Source: Pyxicephalus adspersus
Taxonomy: Eukaryota; Chordata; Amphibia; Anura; Pyxicephalidae
DNA: 64,000 nucleotides
NCBI RefSeq assembly: GCF_032062135.1
Contig: NC_092861.1
Span: 143,132,679-143,196,678, forward strand
Direction of reading: 5' to 3'
A program made the position numbers and the translations under genes. The notes beneath the pieces were generated by a model that did not search any database, was not told the DNA's origin, and saw nothing but the letters and a program-made list of their open reading frames with translations. Numbering within the stretch: the stretch's first letter is position 1; every line of letters starts with the position of its first letter. This document shows positions 49,896-61,290 of this stretch, one piece after another.

Positions 49896-50274
49896 TTCTT
49901 AGGAAAGAGACTTTTTGGCACAAAATAGGTAGGCAGATGACACACCTGGGTCACACCCCCAGTTTGCAGAACCAGAAGGTATTCAAATGCAAAATATGAT
50001 TGGTTACATACAGGGATGAGAACAACATGGAAAATAAAAATAAAAGATAGGGGTTTTGTGTTGCAACAAAAATTGTTTTATATAAACTTTCACAATGCTG
50101 TGATGTTTATAACAAAAACACCAGATATCATGTATAAATAGCATCCAAACATCATCTCTTAGTGGGTTTAATCAGAATGGGTACTCCAATCTTCTATCGA
50201 AATTACAAAGCATATAATTCCAAAAGAGAAGGGAAGGAGTATAAACAACGTTATCATGATAGGTCTCAGGTACT

Positions 50275-50303
50275 GACGCGTTTCGCCCTCTGGGCTTCCT
50301 CAG
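50275..50303 (-). other. Hammerhead-ribozyme-like motif C
   Basis: On the minus strand: CTGAGGA, A, stem GCCC/GGGC with an AGA loop, GAAACGCGTC. All conserved core positions are present. The flank (gtctcaggta on the plus strand) is shared with motif D, so both belong to one repeat family. Confidence 0.4.
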
Positions 50304-50924
50304 GGTGAAATGAGAACCTTTCCAATATCTAATCTGTTCTGGTATTAGGCTTGATATATTTTCTCGAGTTCAAACAAAATTTGGGAAGGACAGAAAGAAG
50401 AACCTTGAGGAAATGGAAAATCCAGATTAAGTTTAGGGGTTAGGAATAGGAGCACCACTGGTGTTGGTTCAAGGTAAATGGAACCTGTGGTGGTGAGAAT
50501 AAGAAAAAAGGAGGAAGCAGATCTAGTGGTGTGGAAGTAGTGTCCCTAAATACAGTGATGACTTTTCTACTCTTATTTCCTCTTTTTCAGTAATTCATAA
50601 CAGTAAATACAATGCAATACTTTTTTTATTTTGAAAGTTCTACTTTGGCCAGGAGGCCACCACTGCTAAACATTATCACCCCCTATCTAAACCTAGCAAT
50701 AAAAAAAAATAATTACTCAAATTCAAACCTGAACCATCACATGATCTAGCAGATTGTAAGTCTCCTTTTATCTGGGCTGCAAAATGAATGTTATGCATCA
50801 CGTGCCATATCATCACCTGGTGAGGCAAACAAATCCCCTTGGCTGCTCATTGGGTCATCACAGATTCCCAAATACTCCAATGATGGTGTTCTAAATTTAT
50901 TTAATCACCGACATCAATACAGAG

Positions 50925-51115
50925 GGCGAGTCTTGCCGGCAAAATTCAAACGGCAATACTAAACCCTACCCGGATTTCTGAACCCTCATACCTCTACTCA
51001 AAGAAATGTATTTACATACATATATAAATATAACATTTATTTATAGAGGTCTATCCATCAGACCAAATTAGGGATAGTGACCAAAGGATAGAAACATTTG
51101 TTTCCAAAAGGATTA
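50925..51115. repeat. Repeat family K
   Basis: cggcaatactaaaccctacc and ttatagaggtctatccatca match 57005-57185 (atggcaataccaaaacctga; ttataggggtctatacatca). Confidence 0.55.
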
Positions 51116-51499
51116 TCCCTTGGAGGTATGATCATACAAAAATAAATGACCATGTCTTCCAACTTGTAAAGGTTTGAGATGCCCCTGGGCTAATTTTTAC
51201 AGTGATGGTCAATGCATGCAGTGCAAGGGTGCCCAACTTCAGTCCTTGCAGGCGCCAGGCCAGGCTTTCCATATAAAAAGTAATGTTCTGATTCTGTGTA
51301 AGTCATTCCTTACTAAAATTTCTGCTTTTTTTAAAAGAAGTATTGACAATGTGTGGGGATCCTTGGCTAGATTTTAAAATATAAATTTACTGTGAACTAC
51401 TGTACTGTAACCTTATAGCTAAATATGTGGAGTATAAGATTATCTAAGACACTTCTGGCTCTGACTGCTAATTTAGGGAGATCTGTAGTCAGATTTGGT

Positions 51500-51680
51500 G
51501 ATTTTACCACTGTGCTGCTCACTGTTCTCCTTGCTGGAGAGAAAGTTGTACCTGAGGACCTGCACAGTAAGGATCTCCCTATTTCATTTATTCTGCAAAT
51601 CTGTAATTTCAGTACCTCGCGTGCTGCTTCTTCAATATTCCCTAACCAGTCAAATCAAGAGGGGCAACTCTGACATGAGC
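51500..51680. repeat. Repeat family F
   Basis: gattttaccactgtgctgct, gtacctgaggacctgcacag, aaggatctccctatttc. Same orientation as 11768. Confidence 0.55.
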
Positions 51681-51934
51681 CAGCAAAGCCATGATCGTTT
51701 ACCAATTTGCCACTTCTTAGAGAAAAACAAAGCATGGTACAAAATGGGAAAATAATTAGTTGCAAGGTATATTTAGGCAATACTGATGACTAACACTTTG
51801 CTCAATGCTTGGGCACATTTTTTATAGTTTAGGTATCTTTTTATAGGATGGCATTTGAAATTATGATTAGCCTTATCTGAAGACCAATATTAAGTGGACA
51901 CAACTCATCTCCGAGGGTGCTAAAAAGACTTATT

Positions 51935-52150
51935 GGGCATGATTTATTACAAATCTCCAAGACTGAAGAACCTGGGTGATCCTGCAAACCTAGGATGAAT
52001 CTGGTCCAAGAATAATAACATCTGCCAATAAATAGCAAATGACTTTAGGGAAACCCATTCCATATTTGCTTGATCACCCAGGTTTACCTATCACAGTCCA
52101 TTATAGTCTTTCTTCTCCAGTCTTAAGAATTTTATTAAATCAGGCTCATT
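51935..52150. mobile_element. MITE family A copy just upstream of KCNK2 exon 3
   Basis: Diverged copy (gggcatgatttattacaaat; aattttattaaatcaggctc) ending about 175 bases before the exon 3 acceptor. Confidence 0.7.
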
Positions 52151-52324
52151 GAGTTTTATTAGTCTTGGGCAGTGCATCCATTGTGTATAAAACTGCAGCC
52201 AAACATTGCTTGTCAATCGTTGAATTGTTGTTGGGACATGCCAGGTACAGAAATGAGTTGCATTCTGAGAATGATGTCCTTTTCATTGCTGCTCTGTGCT
52301 AACAACTCTATTTCAAACCTACAG

Positions 52325-52442
52325 CACGTAATGGCTGCCATTAATGCAGGAATAATACCTCTGGGAAACGGCTCCAGCCAAAACAGCCATTGGGACTTGG
52401 GGAGCTCGTTCTTCTTTGCTGGGACTGTTATAACAACAATAG
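52325..52442 (+). CDS. KCNK2: KCNK2 (TREK-1), coding exon 3 (cap end and pore helix 1)
   Basis: Acceptor (ctacag) ends at 52324 and donor (gtagga) starts at 52443. The 118 bases are 39 codons plus one base, so the exon enters in phase 0 as exon 2 leaves, and exits in phase 1. It encodes the second cap helix ([15 protein letters not shown]), an N-glycosylation sequon NGS at residues 15-17, and the first pore helix [15 protein letters not shown]. The last base starts the glycine codon of the first selectivity filter (TIGFG), whose remainder must come from the next exon. The same split is what I recall for human KCNK2. The first two residues, HV, replace the usual QI. A diverged fold-back MITE ends about 175 bases upstream. 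No substitution looks disabling. Confidence 0.95.
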
Positions 52443-52609
52443 GTAGGACCAGTTTTTCTGTTTATATATCTCTTTGTCAATTGTTATTACAGCAACTGCA
52501 TTGTTAAGGAAACAAAACATTCCAAATAACGCAATATGCAAGAAAAAAAATGAATATAACTAACTTCTCAGGTTGGCAGTAACCCTAAACTTCATTTTCT
52601 ATGGCAAGA

Positions 52610-52822
52610 GCTGGGTGAAAAATCTTCATATCAGCCACACTTCAATGTGTGCAGGATTCCTGGGTATGCCACTGCTCAATAAATTTCCATTCATTGGTTC
52701 CTACATCACTACAGGCCACAGTAGTGGCATAGGATGAAACCACAGCACAATGCAGAAGGGTCTCAGGCATCCAAAGTGCTGCTATATGTGTCAGATGCTG
52801 AAGATTTTTCAGCCTCCATATC
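52610..52822. mobile_element. Fold-back MITE, 170 bp after KCNK2 exon 3
   Basis: gtgaaaaatcttcat is mirrored by atgctgaagatttttcag, and ggtatgccactgctc by agtagtggcatagg. Non-coding. Confidence 0.55.
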
Positions 52823-53179
52823 TTTATTAAGAAAGCAAAAATAAGTCACCAGAAAGTAATATTCATGTTCTTTTGCCAGGTTTTTTTTTTTAGGTTAAAT
52901 ATATGTAGGTATCCTCAAAAACATGTTGTGTTCAAAACATATGAATTTTTAATTATCACTGATAGGCTACATTTAACATAATGCTGCTGGTGAGCCTATT
53001 CTTTCATTTATTCCCTTCTATTCACCTCTAGCCATTGGGGGTCACAATTACCAAAAAAGAGGGTGCAGAGGACATTGAGAAAAGGTCTTTGAAGTTGAGA
53101 AAGCCTGAAACCGTCTTTTATTTGCTTGTCTGTACAAACTTGAAAAAGATTGGCCAGTGTGTTCTATAGATTAAACCAG

Positions 53180-53388
53180 CCATTCTCAACAGGGGTTCCT
53201 CTTGAGGTTGCTAGGAGTTCCTTGAATTGTGGCCACCAACATAAGGGGGGACATTCATTCCACTGACCACCAATTTAGAGGCTTTTTCCCCACTGACCCT
53301 AGTTAACTTTGTTTTAGCTGGGGTTCCCAGGGACCTAAAACCTTTTTACAAGGGTTCCTCAAGGGGTACTGCAGCATTCCCAATAAAT
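53180..53388. repeat. Repeat family D, shortened
   Basis: ccattctcaacaggggttcc, aggttgctaggagttccttg, acaagggttcctcaagg. Internal parts are missing. Confidence 0.6.
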
Positions 53389-55140
53389 GTTTGATCAACA
53401 CATGCATTAAACATTATTTACCCATTCCTTGGTCAATCCAGAGCTGTTCTGATCTGCCTCCAGCTCTGATAGGCTAATGTAATGTAGGGGGGAGCATTTC
53501 CCTACAACCACCATCCAATGAGAGCACTCTCTGCTAGTTACATCTGCAATCAGATTAGGACTGCTCCCATTGGCTGCTAGTTCCTAGGGGTGCTCCCAAC
53601 TGATTTGGTCTAACCTGTTGGGCGGAGTGCAGCTTCACTTAATTGATAGGTACACTGCAATAAACATCAATACATTTACATTCTAATATTATTTTTTATA
53701 TGTTACTTCTGTTCTCCTTACTCAGTAGTAAATGATAGCATGATTCTAGGCTGAAACATAGAAGGTCCATGTAGAGAAGAACATTTCACCAAGGGCAACC
53801 ATGCAGTGGATGGCATTATTTGCAGCAGTGGTCCTCTGCAGCTTTTTAACCTGGCCCATGCTGAAACAGACCCATACGCATGGAGTTGGCCAAGCTCATG
53901 CTCCCTGCTGCCTGGACAGCTCTAGTTGTATTCCTAAGTAAATGGCTAACATCATGTAGTGATCTGACAACATTCCTCTACTGCACTAATATCCCAAACG
54001 TTGTCGGTCCTGTTTGATCTCTACCCTGCTGGACTGTAGATCATCTCATTCTTCTATAATGAAAGATGCATATAGCATAGAAACTGGGCAGGGTTGACAT
54101 TTCTGCTTGGGATTCCAATGCAGCAGAGAGTTATCGGCTCACTAAGTTATGACTACTGGCATGGTGGGAGAGGTGCATGTATCGTAGACATGTACTGCTT
54201 TCTTTTGGCTAAACATACACCTAAAACCTTACAAGTAAGGAGAAACCCTTATTTAAAGGCTTCCTCATATTTTTGTTTTTTTGATATGGTTTATGGCTTT
54301 TGGTTAGAGCAGTGCTGCTTTCTGTAATATTCCTCTTATGAAATGGAAAAGCAAACTATTTACCTTTTTTATAAGCATTCTGTGGTCTGTGAATGTCCAC
54401 ACGTAGACTGTGACATTTCCAAATAAGTAGCATAGCCTAGGATTCAAGAACCTGGCTGGAACATTAAAGCACCAGGGCTCTCAGATGAAGAAAGAAGTTG
54501 AATAATATTTACCAGGAGTGCAAAATATAACATATTAATGACTAGAATTTGTATAAAGTGCAAAAATGGTGTAAAGGCCATTCCCTAGAATAAATTAGAT
54601 ATTTTCATGGGAACCCTAAACAGGAATATACATTGGTTTATGGTGCTCGAATTTTGTTGCCAGCTAAATTTTCAACCAAAATGGTATTTTAGAACCTCCC
54701 CTCCCGAAAAAATAAAAATGCTTACCAGCCTTTATAGCTATAATTTGACAAAAGGGAATTTATACATGAAGTTATAGTTGAGCATTAGCCTGAGTGTCAG
54801 GTGTAGGTAAAATGCTTAGTTTAGATGTTATATTGCTAATAAAGTATACATGTCATCTACTCTGAGGCCACCCATTATAACATTATATTAGTGGAGTTAT
54901 AGAAGGAACTGGGATGGCCCTAAGTTGAATACTCCACTAACTTCCCAGTTCAAATTATCTTCAAAAATACCATGAGGTCAAAACATAAGGTTTGCAAAAA
55001 TCCTACAGAACACCAAAAAGCCTCCCATTCTGGCATGGTGTTGAGAGGCACCCTTGTTCTCTCTGTCCTCTGAAACAAAAGTTATACCTTCAAAGATCCA
55101 GCATGCTCCCTTTTGATTGCATATAGGTTTAGAATTGTGA

Positions 55141-55452
55141 TGGGCAAATTGGTGGCTCAGTGGTCAGCACTCTGGCCTTTGCAGTGCTAAGACCCAGGTT
55201 CAAATCTTGGCCAGGGTACTATCTGCATGGAGTTTGCAGATTCTGTGTTTGTGTGGATTTTCTCTGGGTACTTTGGTTTCTTCCCACATTCCAAAAACAT
55301 GTAGTTAGGTTAATTGGCTTCCCTACAGATTAGACGTAGACTATACTAAAGACATATGACTATGGTAGGGACATTGGACTGTTAGCCCATTGGAGGGACA
55401 GCTAGTCAAATGACTATTGACTTTGTAAAGGTCTGTGTAATATTTTATTATT
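55141..55452 (+). mobile_element. V-SINE, near full length
   Basis: Best preserved copy. The head reads ggtggctcagtggtcagcac (box A-like) and caggttcaaatcttggcc (box B GGTTCAAAT). The central domain catggagtttgcagattctg and ttccaaaaacatgtagttag follows, then a short tail and (ATT)n-like end. Confidence 0.85.
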
Positions 55453-55730
55453 ACTATGCAATAATATTAATAATATAGGTTGACTCAACTCATGCAGTGC
55501 GTAGGTCATTGCAATCTTCCATATGTTTTAAATAGGCATTATTAGATCCCTCAGAAAGACTTCCTCAAAATGACAAAATGCATGCCCCTAAATTTGAACA
55601 CTTTTGAACACTTTTGATCCCACTTATCCCAAGTTAAAGTGGAGAATCTAGTAAATATTTGACTTTTGGGAGTAATAGATTTTAAAATATTAAGGAGTAA
55701 TTAACATAAAACAAGCTTCAGTTACTTGTA

Positions 55731-55980
55731 CAAGGAGAAAGAGGGTCCTTTCGTCTCAACTTCCCCTAAAGAAGCCATATGGCGAAACGCGTTGGAACCT
55801 GAGACTCATCCCACTATCCGTTCATTAAGGTTGCCTGAAACACCATCCTGCCCCTTAAGGAATCACTTACATTTGTTCATGTGCTAGTTGAACCCTGTCT
55901 AGCCAATACTCACTTTGACTACTTTTACATTAATTATGTTATGTGATTTCCCAAAAAAACCCTCTTTCTCCTGGTTTCAT
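55731..55980. repeat. Fold-back repeat around hammerhead-like motif D
   Basis: aaggagaaagagggt near 55732 is mirrored by accctctttctcctgg near 55958. The sequence between them includes motif D. No open frame in it is recognisable. Confidence 0.45.
55766..55793 (+). other. Hammerhead-like motif D
   Basis: CTAAAGA (one change from CTGANGA), A, stem GCC/GGC with an ATAT loop, GAAACGCGTT. The flanks ttcc and ggaa can pair as a short helix I. It lies between inverted copies of ggagaaagagggt (55734 and 55958). Confidence 0.35.
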
Positions 55981-56689
55981 CCATATGGTAATTTAAACTA
56001 TTTTTATTTTTCTTGTAAGTACTTTAATAAAGACAATATCCAAACGAGGGGAAACTCGCCACCTTTATGCATAATGTCCTTTAAGAATAGCCAACAATGA
56101 GAAAGCAGGGGGTATGTTGTTGTTCTGCATTTGAAAATTTTGTCCAGTCATCCAAAATTTGGCTATATCAGGTGACTTTTAATTTTATATCCACAACTAG
56201 CTTTTATGTTTAGGATTTACTATTTTTTTCCTATTCCAATTACTTCTCCAATAGCAATAAAATGTTATACCTGTCAAGAATCGCATAATTTACAGTGCAA
56301 TTTTCTGAAATCCAGAGCCAATTCACCGACTTGCTAAAATATTCCTATTCAGAGTTTCATCTGTCATCTGCAACTCACATTCCACATCACTGCTCAGCAG
56401 GACAGCCGGTGCCGGCGAGCGACAGTGCTGGTCTGTTGGCAGCTCATGTATTTCACCTTAGATGTAATGGTAATGTTTAAGATTAGCGGGGACACAGGAT
56501 ATTATTCTAAGGAAGGCTGCAAATGTTTCAGCCAGAGCTCATTGCCTGGGCATAGAAGCTCATTTTCCTACAAGTAATCAGATAATCTTGGTCATTTCTG
56601 CTAATATAGAGCAAACAGCAATTGATATGGGTTAATTCTTTAAAGTACTTGTTTTTGTTGCAGTTTATTTAAAGACTGAAATGTAGGTT

Positions 56690-57985
56690 TTCTTAAAATT
56701 CTTTAAAGGCAATCAAAATACAATATCTATACCTACTGTCAAATATTTTGCGGGTGCATTCTTTGGTTCTATCTGTGTCTTCTAGAATGTTTTAACCTGA
56801 GTTATGTGATACTCTTTCATGTGTAGCCCACACATATTTCCATAACCCTCCAAATGACCCTAAAATTAATTATTTGTGCTAACTATAAACCTACCTTAAG
56901 AAACTAAATACTTCCTTGATTTACTTTTTTTACTCCCTTGAATATGTAAACCCCCCCCCTGAGTAACCTACCTCCTCCCCTGGGTAGCTAAATACCTCCT
57001 CTGTATTATGGAGTAGGGTAATCTTCCCAGTAGGAGTTAAATGGCAATACCAAAACCTGACCAAAATATGACATCTCATCACTTTCTATACATTTTAAAT
57101 ACTACATCAATTTATAGGGGTCTATACATCAGCCAAACAAAAGGCTAGGTGAGGTCTAAAAGATAGAGATTTGTTAATAAAAGAAGTATTTAGTTTTGCT
57201 AGCCCTAGACCACGATTTACAAAAAGTAATTTTCTGATTTTTAAGCTATACTGAAATATAGGTTTTCATAAAATTCTTCAAAGGCTATCTAAGTAAACAG
57301 CTTTAATAGCTGTCAAATATTTGTTTTTTGTTCTGCAGGGGAAGTCTTTGGTTTTTTTTTTGTGTCTTCTATACCATGTTAGCTCTGATTATGTGACACT
57401 ATTCCACAGTTGTGAGCCTACACATATTTCCAAACTCAACAAATGATACCGAAAATGAAGTTTGAGTGTTAATTATAAACCTTATATAATATATAATCTT
57501 ATATAATCTTAAGAAACAAAATACCTCCCTTGATTTACTCTTTCCTTCCCTCGAGTATGTAAACCCCACCCTTGAGTAACCTAAAACTCCCCCCTAGCAG
57601 CTGAACATGTCTTCAGTATTAGAAACAGACTGTTACAGTAATGTGAACTTTTTACTCTGCAAAGGAGATGAGTGGAAACAGAGAAACCTATGACTGCTAT
57701 ATTAATTACTTTTTTCTTTGTTCTGTGGTGGCAACCTTTTGTTCTGTCTGTATCTTCTACAATGTATTGTTTTGGATAATGTGACACTATTCCATCTGAG
57801 CTTTCACATATTTTCCAGAACAAATGACACCAAAAAAAAAAGTCTGTGTACTAACTATAAAACTATCATAAGAAACTAAAAACCTCCCGTGATTTCCTTT
57901 ATACGTTCCTTGATTTTGGAAACACCTCTCCCTGAGTAGCTGAATGCCTCCTCAGCATTAGAAAAAGATTTTGGCAGTAATTGAT
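56690..57985 (+). repeat. Three diverged direct repeat units
   Basis: Each unit has ttctgtgtcttct-like sequence (about 56770, 57360, 57750), then gtgacactattcca, cacatatttcca, aaatgacacc, aagaaactaaa, cctcc-ttgattt and ctgagtagctgaatgcctcc. Spacings are about 590 and 386 bases. Unclassified. Confidence 0.7.
57005..57185. repeat. Repeat family K
   Basis: Second copy, embedded between the first two units of the 56690-57985 direct repeats. Confidence 0.55.
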
Positions 57986-58378
57986 TCCCTGAAGGGATTG
58001 TTTGAGAGAATGTATCATAGATCCCCACAGGACCCACAGGACCAGGTAATCTGTGCCCCCTTCTGTGTCACCCATCTTGTACTACTCAGGCCAGGAATCC
58101 CATTCTCTGGTTACTTACATAATTACATAAAAAAAACATAAATCCGTCATGCTCAACCACTGGTCTTCTTGGTTTAAATCACGTGACTCCCGGATACATC
58201 CCCTTTACCTTAGAGGACTAGAATATTCTGCAAATGCACGCCACCTTCTGGGGAAAATGAAAACTCTACCTGAACTACCTCTTCTGCAGCACTACCTAGG
58301 TTTGGTTACTTGTGGGTCACATGACTTTCATTCACCAAAGAATATCCATCTAGCCTGGAGTTCATCCAGGCTCTGTTC

Positions 58379-58592
58379 CTGATGTAATAAAGCTCTCCAT
58401 GGCTGGAGAGAATACACTTTTATCAGTGAGCCTGGGTGATCCAGCAAACCTGGAATAGATTTCTTCAGTCATTTGCTATTTGCTAGCGAATGTTTTCAAA
58501 TTTTGACCAGATTCATTCCATGTTTGCTGGATCACCCAACCCCACTAATTAAAGTGTATCCTCTCCAGTCTTGGAGAGCTTTAAAAAGTCAG
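58379..58592. mobile_element. MITE family A copy
   Basis: Near full length (gtaataaagctctccatggc; gtcttggagagctttaaaaa). Confidence 0.8.
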
Positions 58593-60239
58593 ACACTCTG
58601 TTTCCAGGTTCCATGTGGCATCTCCTGATATTGACACACTGGTATACTGATCCTGGCTCTGATCTGACTACTCTTGATTGATGCCTGCCATGACCTTGGC
58701 TTGTCTGGTTACATTCCTGCCCTTCGTTCTGGTATTACACATTGGTCCTATCCAGTCAGTAGTTATCAGCCCTGTACAAATCTCTGCCTAACCAGCTGGT
58801 GACACCGAGGTGGTGAAAACAAAGAAACTTATACTTGGTGACTGCTGCATAATCCTGCTTATGGAAAGCTATTTTTAATGCATTAATAATTTTACATGTC
58901 TAAGCACATACTGTTGAGTGAAATAAAGAAAGTTAAGCTTAATTACTTCCTTTTAAGGAAGAACAAGAACACAATTTACTTTCAAACAAATATAATTGTC
59001 AAAAAACAGCATGAGGGTTTTATGTATTAATAGAGCAGAGGTGTGGAATAACAAAAGTTTATTTTGCTAAATTTTATAAACACCAGCAGAGCACAGTAGT
59101 TATTACCTTCTAAGACAACTTTTGAAACACCTGCCCACACTATAATATTTCTCGATGTGTAAAATGAGATAGGTTGTTAGAAGTTCTGCTGCTGAGCAGA
59201 AAGGGAAAGTTCTTGTGCTTTTTATCAAGGATGGAATTATAAAAATTTCTTGCACGTGTTCTTGATAGATTTAAACAATTTAGGTATTTTAACAGCTCCA
59301 CTTGTATAGCAAATGTACTTCCTCATACAATGTAGGACCATTGGTCTTTCATTGTACATGAGGACATTGATGGTCCACCATAGGTGTAGCGTTTGGAAGA
59401 GTAAGGAGTATTAATCTCCATACCATCTACCTCATTCCTTGCCATTAGAGAGGTTTGCTTAATGGCTGACTGGAGTTCAGCTTTTTTAGAAGAATCATGT
59501 ATATAGGGTTTGGATTGGATTGGATTTTTTTCTTTCGAAGCCAACTACTATTGACTTTTCCTAAGAAAAGCCAGCATCGGGTGCTAAGTGCCCCCCTCCG
59601 TTTTCATTAGCTAAGATGCATGTTCAACAGAGACTAATGTCCTACCGGAATATTTCATTAGAGAAATCACAAGACAGTTGGTTGCATCAGGAAACTGTAA
59701 TGGTTTGGGGTCATTTTTGCCACTTTGTAAGTTTCTAATTTATTAAACTGAAGTTATATATGGAACTTAAAAAAGAATTTACAAAGATGTGTGGGTTTTC
59801 TAAAGAGACTGTTAGGAGATGCTCTTCTGGCCGAGAATCCTGGGTGGTGTCCCAGGTAGAGCATGCTGTGCCTATTCCCTTTGGCGGTGGTGCTTGTAGC
59901 AGCAGAGAAGTTTCAGGAATTAGTCCTGGGGGGCTTGAAGCATCCTTGTTTCCCTTTAGCTGTGTTTTCCCTCTCGGCATCCCCTGCACTGAGACTGCAC
60001 AGCTGAAGGGGATTAGGAGCTATGCTGCAGGTGATTAGCAGAATAGTTCCTGATCAATCCCATGCTGCCATTGGCTCCTTAAAGCCTCACTTCTCTCAGA
60101 TTCCAGTGCCTGTGGTAATGTTTAGTTTAGTCTGCCAGCATATCCCCAGAAGCCACCCATTGCACATTAAGTCCTAAGGGTAACCGTGTGCTGGGAGATG
60201 CAACCAGTCTCCCGAGGCTGAGCCATAGTTCAGCCTTCC

Positions 60240-60735
60240 TTGACATTTTTAACATGGGGGAACATTGAAATAACTTTCAGATCTTCAGGGAACCCTAGCT
60301 ATAATTACTATATCCCCAGCTCACACTGGATAAGTGTATTGGGCAATAGGAAGATGGTCTCATCTATTGCTGGCCATTGGGAAGAATCTCACTCCTACAG
60401 AGAGCAACCTCTGCAACATTGTTTCTCATCCAGGGTTCCTTCAGTGGCTGCTGGGGTTCCTTGAGCAATTTGCACCTCTCAGGTTTGTTTAACTGACACC
60501 AATGATCTTTTTGGCTATCTGTAAGGGTGACATTCTTCCCAATGGTCATTATTGTAAGTGGCATTATTCCTACTGACCACCCCATTAATGTACTATGAGC
60601 TGTGGATATAGGAATTGTAGTAAAGGTTTCCTGCAGACCAGAAATTTATTTCAAAATGTATACCTAAAGATCGAAAAACACTGCTCTGGAGGAACCCTGG
60701 GGCTTCACAGAACCCTGGTTGAAGAACACTGAAAT
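60240..60735. repeat. Repeat family D, two copies head to head
   Basis: The left half (60240-60440) reads as the minus-type copy (gacatttttaacatggggga...agagagcaacctctgcaac). The right half (60440-60735) reads as the plus-type copy (ggttccttgagcaatttgca...gctgtggatataggaattg). Together they form a large imperfect palindrome. Confidence 0.65.
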
Positions 60736-60819
60736 AGAACATATTTGCTAAAAGACACCTTGTATTCTCCCTTCTGAATAAAACAAACAACTTGCTTGTT
60801 TGTTTCATGTCTGATCCAT

Positions 60820-61290
60820 CCAAAGGTCTCTTCCATTGAGTCCCACGTCGTCCCAGCATCTGTGTCCAAGGTGGCGTGCCATGTGGTGCCATCTTCGCCT
60901 CTTCTTTCTGGTCCTTCATCCTATGTCACCCAACCCAGGCGCGAGATCGGGTGACATAGGATGGAAAAAAAAATTGCCGATCTCACTGCGCATACCTGAG
61001 ATCGGCAAATTTTTTTCATTGCACGAAAGGGCTCCTTCTGAGCATGCCTGAGATGCCCGGGCATGCGCAGAAAGAGCACCTAAGAGCCTCCTGAGATGCG
61101 TGACGTAGGTATCCCGGGAGGCTTTGCGCTCTCATTCATTCTTGATTGCCTAGGTGAACGAGAATTAGGGGGAGGTGCTGCACCCTTTTTTTCTTAAAAA
61201 AAGCAAACAACATAATTTTTACCTTACATAAAAGGGTTGTCTACTCTTTTATGTAAAGTGAAATTTCAGAGCTTAGGTATGCTTTAACCA
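60820..61290. repeat. Repeat family E, near complete
   Basis: Has the cleanest palindromic core (gcgcgagatcgggtgac; ccgatctcactgcgcatacc; gagatcggcaaa), then cctcctgagatgcgtgacgt and tacataaaagggttgtctac. Confidence 0.65.

Larger units (their letters stand above)
37340..52324 (+). other. KCNK2 intron 2
   Basis: This 14,985-bp interval lies between two exons whose phases and protein sequence join directly. It holds a V-SINE at 38731-39030, a family E repeat at 40215-40690, the 1,859-bp tandem duplication, a family D repeat at 45478-45760, a hAT-like end near 48715-49188 and a hammerhead-like motif at 50275-50303. I see nothing recognisable in 37340-38730, 39031-40214, 40691-41601, 45765-46930, 47366-48275, 49900-50270 and 51116-51500. 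Confidence 0.93.

Noticed and set aside
54094..54327. Open frame containing FLLGIPM, compared with the LLGIPLFGFLLAG region of KCNK2 exon 4
   Set aside because: Only four or five residues match, there is no flanking filter motif GFGNISPRTEGG, and no acceptor is in the correct phase.
55141..55215. tRNA gene with box A and box B
   Set aside because: No cloverleaf or anticodon stem could be drawn and the sequence continues into the V-SINE central domain.
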